From assembly GCA_007135745.1 (NCBI GenBank), contig SLIH01000032.1, positions 1 to 12,743 of the forward strand: a stretch of DNA of 12,743 bases. The letters run 5' to 3'. Position numbers and translations under genes: made by a program. The notes under the pieces were generated by a model. It searched no databases, was not told the DNA's origin, and saw nothing but the letters and a program-made list of their open reading frames with translations. Positions within the stretch are counted from its first letter, which is position 1. The number at the start of each line of letters is the position of its first letter. Positions 7,187-12,743 of the stretch are shown here, in pieces. This DNA is from Halomonas sp. (GTDB lineage: Bacteria > Pseudomonadota > Gammaproteobacteria > Pseudomonadales > Oleiphilaceae).

Positions 7187-9763
7187 GTGCTAGAAGCCTA
7201 TCGTGAACATGTAGCCGAACGCGCGGCTCAGGGCATCCCCCCCAAGCCCCTGACCGCTGAACAAACCGCCGAGCTGGTGGAGCTGCTGAAAAACCCGCCT
7301 GCCGGCGAAGAGGAAACCCTGGTCGATCTGCTGGAAAACCGCATTCCGCCGGGTGTGGACGAAGCCGCTTACGTCAAGGCCGGTTTCCTTGATGCCATTG
7401 TCAAAGGTGAGGCGGAATCCCCCCTCGTCGACAAAAAGCACGCCGTTCGCATTCTCGGTCGCATGCAGGGTGGCTACAACATCCACACGCTGCTTGACCT
7501 GCTCGATGATGAAGGAGAGCTGGGCAAACTGGCCGCGGAAGAATTCAAGCAAACCCTCCTGGTCTTCGATGCCTTCCACGACGTAAAAGAGAAGGCCGAT
7601 GCCGGCAACGCAAACGCCAGGGAAGTGCTCCAATCCTGGGCCGATGCGGAATGGTTCCTGAACAAGCCCGACGTACCGGAAAAAATGACTCTGACGGTCT
7701 TCAAGGTACCGGGTGAGACCAACACAGACGACCTCTCACCAGCCCCGGATGCGTGGTCTCGCCCAGACATTCCGCTGCACGCTCTGGTCATGTACAAGAT
7801 GCCGCGCGAAGGGTTGGAAAATGCTCTGGAAACCATTACCGAACTGAAGAAGAAAGGCCATGACCTGGCTTTCGTCGGTGACGTGGTCGGTACCGGTTCC
7901 TCACGGAAATCCGCGACCAACTCCGTGCTCTGGCACACGGGTCGTGACATCCCCGGCGTACCGAACAAGCGCACCGGTGGTGTCTGCATCGGCGGCAAGA
8001 TTGCCCCCATCTTCTTCAACACCATGGAAGATGCCGGTGCCCTGCCCTTTGAAACAGACGTTACCAAGCTCAACATGGGCGACGTGATCGACGTCTATCC
8101 CTTTGAAGGCAAGATCACCAATCACGAAACGGGCGAACTGATCAGCGAGTTCGAGCTCAAGAGTGAAGTGATTCTGGATGAAGTTCGCGCCGGTGGCCGG
8201 ATTCCCATGATCATTGGCCGCGGCCTGACCGACAAGGCCCGTGAAGCACTGGGACTTGGTCCGAGTGATGTGTTCCGCCGCCCGGCCCAGGTCCAGGAAA
8301 GCGACAAGGGCTATACCCTGGCCCAGAAGATGGTCGGCAAGGCCTGTGGTCTCGAGGGCGTTCGGCCCAACCAGTACTGCGAGCCCAAGATGACCACCGT
8401 GGGTTCCCAGGATACCACCGGCCCCATGACCCGGGACGAACTCAAGGATCTGGCCTGCCTTGGCTTCTCCGCTGACCTGGTGATGCAGTCTTTCTGTCAT
8501 ACGGCGGCCTATCCGAAGCCGGTGGACGTTGAAATGCAGCACACCATGCCCGATTTCATCATGAACCGTGGCGGTGTTTCCCTGCGTCCGGGCGACGGTG
8601 TTATTCACAGCTGGCTGAACCGCATGCTGTTGCCGGACACCGTCGGAACGGGCGGTGATTCCCACACCCGCTTCCCCATGGGGATCTCTTTCCCGGCCGG
8701 TTCCGGTCTGGTGGCCTTCGCGGCAGCGACCGGTGTTATGCCGCTGGATATGCCAGAATCTGTCTGCGTTCGCTTCAAGGGCAAGCGCCAGCCGGGCGTG
8801 ACGCTGCGGGATCTGGTTCACGCCATTCCGCTGTACGCCATCAAGGATGGGCTGCTGACGGTCGAGAAAGCCGGCAAGAAGAACATCTTCTCCGGGCGCA
8901 TCCTGGAAATCGAAGGCCTTGAGGATCTGACGGTTGAGCAGGCGTTTGAACTCTCCGACGCTTCCGCCGAGCGCTCCGCCGCCGGCTGTACCATCACCCT
9001 CTCCGAGGATTCAGTGGCCGAGTACCTGCGCTCCAACATCACTATGCTGCGTTGGATGATTGCTGAAGGTTACGGCGATCAGCGCACCCTGGAGCGTCGC
9101 GCCCAGATGATGGAAGAGTGGCTGGAGAACCCGAGCCTGATGCGTGCGGACAAGGACGCAGAGTACACCGCCGTCATCGAGATCGACATGGACGAGATCA
9201 AGGAGCCGATCGTCTGTGCTCCGAACGATCCGGACGATGCCCGCCTGCTCTCGGACGTGGCTGGCGACAAGGTGGACGAAGTGTTCGTCGGTTCCTGCAT
9301 GACCAACATCGGTCACTTCCGTGCCGCTGGCAAGCTGCTGGAGCAGAACCAGGAAGCCTTGCCGACGCGTCTCTGGGTTGCACCGCCGACTAAGATGGAT
9401 CAGGCGCAGCTTATGGAAGAAGGCTACTACAACACCTTCGGCCGTAACGGTGTACGCACCGAAATTCCCGGTTGTTCACTGTGCATGGGTAACCAGGCGC
9501 GAGTGGAAGCCGGATGCACGGTGCTTTCCACCTCTACGCGGAACTTCCCCAACCGTCTGGGCGATGGCGCCAATGTCTATCTCACCTCGGCAGAACTTGC
9601 CTCGGTAGGCGCCATTCTCGGCCGCATTCCGACGGTGGACGAGTACATGCAGTTTGCTCAGAACATCGACGGCATGGCGGGCGAGATCTATCGCTACCTG
9701 AACTTCGACCAGATGGAGCAATATCAGTCGAAAGCAGAACAGGCGAACGCTACCGAAGCCTGA
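7187..9763 (+). CDS. acnB: Bifunctional aconitate hydratase 2 / 2-methylisocitrate dehydratase
   Basis: AcnB interconverts citrate and isocitrate through cis-aconitate in the TCA cycle with a [4Fe-4S] cluster in the cytoplasm. Family members can also hydrate 2-methyl-cis-aconitate. The protein is 858 aa (E. coli 865). In order it has the N-terminal HEAT-like helical domain (about 1-160, including MQGGYNIH), the swivel domain (FKVPGETNTDDLSPAPDAW; VGDVVGTGSSRKSATNS) and the three-domain catalytic core. Cluster cysteines are C704 (GSCMTNIGH), C763 and C766 (GCSLCMGNQAR), with the same 59/3 spacing as I recall for E. coli C710, C769 and C772. Most of the length difference is a loop about 7 residues shorter near residue 210. 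The start is GTG with GAGGG seven bases upstream, giving MLEAYREHVAERAAQG, which matches the family N-terminus. It is followed by two tandem terminators. Confidence 0.98.
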   Translation: MLEAYREHVAERAAQGIPPKPLTAEQTAELVELLKNPPAGEEETLVDLLENRIPPGVDEAAYVKAGFLDAIVKGEAESPLVDKKHAVRILGRMQGGYNIHTLLDLLDDEGELGKLAAEEFKQTLLVFDAFHDVKEKADAGNANAREVLQSWADAEWFLNKPDVPEKMTLTVFKVPGETNTDDLSPAPDAWSRPDIPLHALVMYKMPREGLENALETITELKKKGHDLAFVGDVVGTGSSRKSATNSVLWHTGRDIPGVPNKRTGGVCIGGKIAPIFFNTMEDAGALPFETDVTKLNMGDVIDVYPFEGKITNHETGELISEFELKSEVILDEVRAGGRIPMIIGRGLTDKAREALGLGPSDVFRRPAQVQESDKGYTLAQKMVGKACGLEGVRPNQYCEPKMTTVGSQDTTGPMTRDELKDLACLGFSADLVMQSFCHTAAYPKPVDVEMQHTMPDFIMNRGGVSLRPGDGVIHSWLNRMLLPDTVGTGGDSHTRFPMGISFPAGSGLVAFAAATGVMPLDMPESVCVRFKGKRQPGVTLRDLVHAIPLYAIKDGLLTVEKAGKKNIFSGRILEIEGLEDLTVEQAFELSDASAERSAAGCTITLSEDSVAEYLRSNITMLRWMIAEGYGDQRTLERRAQMMEEWLENPSLMRADKDAEYTAVIEIDMDEIKEPIVCAPNDPDDARLLSDVAGDKVDEVFVGSCMTNIGHFRAAGKLLEQNQEALPTRLWVAPPTKMDQAQLMEEGYYNTFGRNGVRTEIPGCSLCMGNQARVEAGCTVLSTSTRNFPNRLGDGANVYLTSAELASVGAILGRIPTVDEYMQFAQNIDGMAGEIYRYLNFDQMEQYQSKAEQANATEA

Positions 9764-9773
9764 TCGCAGGCGT

Positions 9774-9807
9774 AAAAAAAGCGGAGGGCTCACCCCTCCG
9801 CTTTTCT
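9774..9807. terminator. Bidirectional intrinsic terminator between acnB and the cytochrome c gene
   Basis: A perfect 12 bp stem joins AAAAGCGGAGGG (9777-9788) to CCCTCCGCTTTT (9794-9805) with a 5-base loop. Read leftwards it ends in seven Ts (9774-9780), a strong terminator for the cytochrome c gene. Read rightwards it ends in TTTTCT, a moderate terminator for acnB, whose stop lies 10 bases upstream. Confidence 0.9.
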
Positions 9808-9817
9808 GGATCCTTCC

Positions 9818-9862
9818 AACGGGGCCTCAGACTTCTGGTTTGCGGCCCCGTTTCTTTTTTTT
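9818..9862 (+). terminator. Second acnB terminator
   Basis: AACGGGGCC (9818-9826) pairs with GGCCCCGTT (9844-9852). After one mismatch the loop can form five more pairs, one of them G-T. The stem is followed by TTTCTTTTTTTT (9851-9862). This is a strong rightward intrinsic terminator directly after the first one. Its T-run reaches into the stop codon (9861-9863) of the convergent cytochrome c gene. Confidence 0.88.
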
Positions 9863-10184
9863 ACTTCGGTTCCTGCGCCTCGTAATAAGCCGCAAGATCC
9901 TTGATGTCCTCATCACTCAGATTGCGCGCCTGAGGCGTCATCTGCGCGTTATCAATCTCTCCACTGCGGTAGCCCTTCAGAAGCTCGACGAGTTCTTCGG
10001 CATCCCGTCCAGCCAGGCTTGGGAACATCGAAGGCACATTACTGCGCCCCGCAGTACCATGACAGCCGGCACAGGTGCGCGCTTTACTCTCACCACGTTC
10101 CACATCGCCTGCCACAACCGCCCCATTCAAGCCAAAAACCATGGCGGCAGAGAAAGCCAGTACACCAGCAAATTTCATTTTCAT
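9861..10184 (-). CDS. Small periplasmic monoheme class I cytochrome c
   Basis: This is a 107 aa electron carrier with covalently bound haem; partners are not evident. A Sec signal peptide is clear: MKMK, a hydrophobic core FAGVLAFSAAMVFGL, and likely cleavage after VVA at residue 25, leaving a mature protein of about 82 aa. The haem motif is C38-A-G-C41-H42. M82 (NAQMTPQ) is the likely sixth ligand, followed by a C-terminal helix LSDEDIKDLAAYYEAQ. The pattern resembles cytochrome c553 or one half of a cytochrome c4. I chose the ATG at 10182-10184 because it has AGGA eight bases upstream and begins the signal peptide; the frame stays open 24 residues further with no signal-like sequence. It lies 185 bp downstream of putP, behind a terminator and a promoter-like element, so it is probably a separate unit. 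Confidence 0.9.
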   Translation of the reverse strand: MKMKFAGVLAFSAAMVFGLNGAVVAGDVERGESKARTCAGCHGTAGRSNVPSMFPSLAGRDAEELVELLKGYRSGEIDNAQMTPQARNLSDEDIKDLAAYYEAQEPK

Positions 10185-10192
10185 ATCGTTTT

Positions 10193-10196
10193 TCCT
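10193..10196 (-). promoter_or_regulatory. Ribosome binding site that fixes the cytochrome c start
   Basis: AGGA on the minus strand lies 8 bases from the ATG at 10184. A second in-frame ATG two codons later would have 14 bases of spacing, and the open upstream frame has no comparable site at its first ATG. Confidence 0.65.
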
Positions 10197-10282
10197 ACCG
10201 TTTCTGATATCCAGTGTTCTTGTTGCGTACGCCTCAGGGTATGGCAAGAGCCGCACCCGATCAAAGTTGTCTCACCACAATA

Positions 10283-10288
10283 ATTATA
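10283..10288 (-). promoter_or_regulatory. -10 element of a likely cytochrome c promoter
   Basis: A perfect TATAAT lies on the minus strand, roughly 100 bases upstream of the cytochrome c ATG and downstream of the putP terminator. No good -35 is found at 16-18 bases (each candidate matches about 2 of 6), so an activator may be needed or the match may be chance in this AT-rich gap. I see no FNR/Anr-type TTGAT-N4-ATCAA box. Confidence 0.4.
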
Positions 10289-10323
10289 CTTAAACAGGCA
10301 TCCCGGATACATTAAAAAATACC

Positions 10324-10351
10324 AAAAAAGCAAGCCCCACAGGGAGCTGGC
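10324..10351 (-). terminator. Intrinsic terminator after putP
   Basis: Read leftwards, GCCAGCTCCC (10342-10351) pairs with GGGGCTTGC (10330-10338) with one mismatch and one G-T pair, closing a short loop. TTTTTT follows (10324-10329). It lies 18 bases after the putP stop and ends the putA-putP unit. Confidence 0.8.
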
Positions 10352-10369
10352 CCTCAGTAATTGTACTGA

Positions 10370-11848
10370 CTATCGGGTGCCGATGATCTTGTCGAACTCT
10401 TCCGCTATATCCTGATCCGGCCCGGTGGTCATTCTGGATACCACGACGATGGCAATCATGGAGAAGAGGAAGCCTGGAATGATCTCGTAGAGGTCAAACA
10501 GACCGCCACTGAGGGTATCCCAGATAACCACCGTCAGCCCCCCGACCATGACACCCGCCAGGGCACCATTTCGATTCATGTTGCGCCAGTAGAGCGAGAG
10601 AATAATCGCGGGGCCAAAGGCGGCGCCGAAACCGGCCCAGGCATAGGCCACCAGATCGAGCACCATGCTCTCGTCATCCATGGCTACGGTGCCTGCAATA
10701 ACAGCAATCACCAGCACGGCAATGCGGCCCACTTTGACCAGTTCTTCCGGTGAGGCGTCTTCGCGGATAAAGCCCTTGTAGAAGTCCTCTGCCAGTGCCG
10801 ATGACGAGACCAGCAGCTGGGAATCGGCGGTACTCATGATCGCGGCCAGAATGGCGGCCAGCAATACACCCGCAACCGCTGGATGGAAGAGTGCGTCCAC
10901 GAGCAACATGAAGGCAAGCTCACCATCATCCAGAGGCGTTTCAAAGTAAGTAATGCCGGCCCAGCCTACAAAGAGCGCACCAATCAGTGTCAGAGCGGAC
11001 CAGGAGACCGCAATACGACGTGCGTAGGGAACCCGCGCACCATCCTTGATGCCGAGGAATCGGGCCAGCACGTGGGGCTGCCCGAAATACCCCAGCCCCC
11101 AACCCAGCAGGGAGAGAATAGCCAGTATTCCCAGCGCTTCACCCTCGGCATCCGAGAACAGGTGCAACATGCCGGTACCTTCCGCCCGCATTGAATCAGC
11201 CACGGCATCCATGCCTCCGGCGGCATTGATGGCGAGGATGGGCACAAGAATCAACGCGGCCAGCATCAGCAGACCCTGGACAACGTCGGTCCAGGACACC
11301 GCAAGAAAACCGCCAAAGAGCGTATAGGAAACGACCGCCAGAGTTCCGGCAATCACTGCCCAGTGATAGGGCATCCCAAACACTGTTTCGAACAGCTTGC
11401 CCCCGGCGACCAGGCCCGAGCTGGTGTAGAAAAGGAAGAAAAGAAGAATGAAGAAGGCTGAGATGACACGCAATGCCCTGGTGTTGTCCCGGAAACGGTT
11501 CTCAAAGAACGACGGAATTGTCAGGGAGTCACTGGCCGCGAAACTGTAATTGCGTAAGCGCCTCGCAACGAGCAGCCAGTTCAGATAAGTACCGATAAGC
11601 AGGCCAACGGCAATCCAGATGGCCTCCAGTCCGGCAACATAGGCGTACCCCGGCAACCCGAGAAGCAACCACCCACTCATGTCGGAGGCCCCGGCACTAA
11701 GCGCTGAGGGAATCGGGCCCAGAGAACGTCCACCGAGTATGTAATCAGAGAGGCTCTGCGTGCGCATGTAGGCCACAAGGCCCAGGGCAAGCATACCAAT
11801 AATGTAGAGTATGAAGGTGACACTGACTGCAAAGGTATCTTCGATCAT
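10370..11848 (-). CDS. putP: Sodium/proline symporter
   Basis: PutP imports L-proline with Na+ across the cytoplasmic membrane for use as carbon and nitrogen source. The protein is 492 aa (E. coli 502), an SSS/SLC5-family transporter with the LeuT-type fold and about 13 hydrophobic segments. Signature regions include DYILGGRSLGP, LSAGASDMSGWLL with D56 and S58 (E. coli D55, S57), GGFLAVSWTDVVQ, LGWGLGYFGQPHVLARF, and S339-T340 in AAIMSTADSQLL (E. coli S340-T341, Na+ site). YAWAGFGAAFGP and YEIIPGFLFS are also characteristic. I start it at the ATG at 11846-11848 because GGGAG lies seven bases upstream. A GTG directly before it is also in frame, only four bases from the same site. It follows putA by 37 bp with no terminator between, so the two probably form one operon. 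Confidence 0.96.
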   Translation of the reverse strand: MIEDTFAVSVTFILYIIGMLALGLVAYMRTQSLSDYILGGRSLGPIPSALSAGASDMSGWLLLGLPGYAYVAGLEAIWIAVGLLIGTYLNWLLVARRLRNYSFAASDSLTIPSFFENRFRDNTRALRVISAFFILLFFLFYTSSGLVAGGKLFETVFGMPYHWAVIAGTLAVVSYTLFGGFLAVSWTDVVQGLLMLAALILVPILAINAAGGMDAVADSMRAEGTGMLHLFSDAEGEALGILAILSLLGWGLGYFGQPHVLARFLGIKDGARVPYARRIAVSWSALTLIGALFVGWAGITYFETPLDDGELAFMLLVDALFHPAVAGVLLAAILAAIMSTADSQLLVSSSALAEDFYKGFIREDASPEELVKVGRIAVLVIAVIAGTVAMDDESMVLDLVAYAWAGFGAAFGPAIILSLYWRNMNRNGALAGVMVGGLTVVIWDTLSGGLFDLYEIIPGFLFSMIAIVVVSRMTTGPDQDIAEEFDKIIGTR

Positions 11849-11855
11849 CACGTGA

Positions 11856-11860
11856 CTCCC
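11856..11860 (-). promoter_or_regulatory. Ribosome binding site that fixes the putP start
   Basis: GGGAG on the minus strand lies 7 bases from the ATG at 11848 and only 4 bases from the GTG at 11851. The spacing favours the ATG. Confidence 0.6.
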
Positions 11861-11885
11861 ACGGGGGGATTCCCCTTGTTATTGT

Positions 11886-12743
11886 TTAGCTTATGGTTTC
11901 CACACCCAGAGACAGGAGTGTCGCGTTTCCACCCGCCGCTGTCGTGTTATTGGTGCGGACACGTTCCGTCGCGAACCGCAGCATGTATTGCGGGCCACCC
12001 GCTTTTGGCCCCGTACCGGACAACCCGCGCCCACCGAAGGGCTGGACACCGACAACGGCGCCCACCTGGTTCCGGTTGATGTAGGTGTTCCCCACCTTGA
12101 CCCGACGCTCAATGTACGCCGCCGTGGATTCGTTGCGGCTATGAATACCGAGCGTCAGTCCATATCCGACGCTGTTGATGGCATCAATAACCCTGTCCAG
12201 CTCTTTGGCCCCATAACGCACGATATGCAGAACAGGGCCAAAATATTCCTGTTCCAGTGTTTCAATTCCCTTGATCCCGTAGGCCGCCGGTTCAACGAAA
12301 AAACCGTTGTCGGCGTCGGCGGGCCGCTGAGCTTCACCCACGGACCGCCCACTGCGGCGCAGATCATCAACATGAGAGGCCAACACCCGATGAGCCTGAC
12401 GATCAATCACGGGGCCCACGTCGGTGGTATGGAATTCGGGATTGCCCACACGCAGCTCCCTCATGGCACCGGCAAGGGTTTCTTCCATGACATCCGCCAC
12501 ATCCTCCTGCACATAAAGTACACGCAGGGCTGAACAGCGCTGGCCTGCACTGCCAAAAGCCGACATCAGCGTATCCCGAACCACCTGTTCCGGCAGCGCG
12601 CTGCTATCAACGATCATGGCGTTCTGGCCACCGGTTTCAGCGATCAGCGGGATGATCGCCCCTTCCCTGGCCGCCAGGGTCCGGCTGATGACGTGGGCAG
12701 TATGGGTTGACCCTGTGAAGGTGACCCCGGCGAGACGCTCATC
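11886..12743 (-). CDS. putA: Proline utilisation protein PutA, C-terminal 285 residues (5' part outside window)
   Basis: PutA oxidises proline to delta-1-pyrroline-5-carboxylate (FAD domain) and then to glutamate (NAD+ aldehyde dehydrogenase domain). Only the second half of the dehydrogenase domain is in the window. In fragment numbering the general-base Glu is E36 (IAETGGQNAM) and the nucleophile is C70 (SAGQRCSALR). NTYINRNQVGAVVG and PFGGRGLSGTGPKAGG are typical of PutA. The frame is open through the right edge (first residues DERLAGVTFTGST). The protein ends NTTAAGGNATLLSLGVETIS. This motif follows the domain directly, so the roughly 200-residue extra domain found before it in E. coli-type long PutA is absent, as in short (type A) PutA. 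A separate proline-oxidising gene with a standalone dehydrogenase is possible but less likely. It lies upstream of putP in the same direction. Confidence 0.93.
   Translation of the reverse strand, partial: DERLAGVTFTGSTHTAHVISRTLAAREGAIIPLIAETGGQNAMIVDSSALPEQVVRDTLMSAFGSAGQRCSALRVLYVQEDVADVMEETLAGAMRELRVGNPEFHTTDVGPVIDRQAHRVLASHVDDLRRSGRSVGEAQRPADADNGFFVEPAAYGIKGIETLEQEYFGPVLHIVRYGAKELDRVIDAINSVGYGLTLGIHSRNESTAAYIERRVKVGNTYINRNQVGAVVGVQPFGGRGLSGTGPKAGGPQYMLRFATERVRTNNTTAAGGNATLLSLGVETIS

Noticed and set aside
7901..8821. 306-codon open frame on the minus strand opposite acnB
   Set aside because: It is a mirror of a highly conserved acnB region; the translation is His/Gly-rich, without a domain and without a convincing start site.
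10185..10256. Longer cytochrome c with 24 more N-terminal residues
   Set aside because: The extension would place charged residues before the signal peptide; the ATG at 10184 has a good AGGA and begins a standard signal sequence.
11865..11880. GC-rich near-palindrome (GGGGATTCCCC) in the putA-putP gap, as a possible terminator
   Set aside because: The centre is too short to fold as a hairpin and no T-run follows; putA and putP are probably co-transcribed.

Overview
The window reads as ordinary chromosomal DNA from a Gram-negative bacterium, most likely a gammaproteobacterium. It carries LpxH (lipid A synthesis), AcnB, MiaE, GlnRS and a PutA/PutP pair. GC is fairly high, by eye in the upper fifties percent. 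Genes are dense, and no gap between genes exceeds about 185 bp. I cannot assign a genus. From memory, acnB close to lpxH-ppiB-glnS-cysS is also the order in Pseudomonas, so the backbone is probably a conserved neighbourhood. I see no rRNA, tRNA, CRISPR array, insertion sequence, integrase or attachment site.

Left block (1-3904): a glnS-cysS operon runs leftwards, and cysS is cut by the window edge. A ppiB-lpxH operon runs rightwards from a shared 123 bp divergent control region that contains a small palindrome. ppiB and lpxH overlap by ATGA.

Middle block (3918-9862): a large exported lipoprotein-type metallophosphoesterase (804 aa) and miaE both run leftwards. acnB runs rightwards and is divergent from miaE across 79 bp with overlapping promoter-like elements. 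acnB ends in two tandem hairpin terminators. The phosphoesterase is the only gene here whose job is not clear, and it is the best candidate for something little described.

Right block (9861-12743): everything runs leftwards. The 3' part of a short-form putA (proline to glutamate) is followed after 37 bp by putP (Na+/proline symporter), then a terminator, then a small periplasmic monoheme cytochrome c with its own promoter-like element. putA and putP together import proline and oxidise it to glutamate; AcnB acts in the TCA cycle that would consume the product. The cytochrome is a generic electron carrier with no proven link to proline oxidation.

I do not see a clearly new multi-gene system. 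The items worth a second look are the phosphoesterase, the perfect 12 bp inverted repeat inside the end of lpxH, the palindrome between glnS and ppiB, and the short PutA C-terminus.
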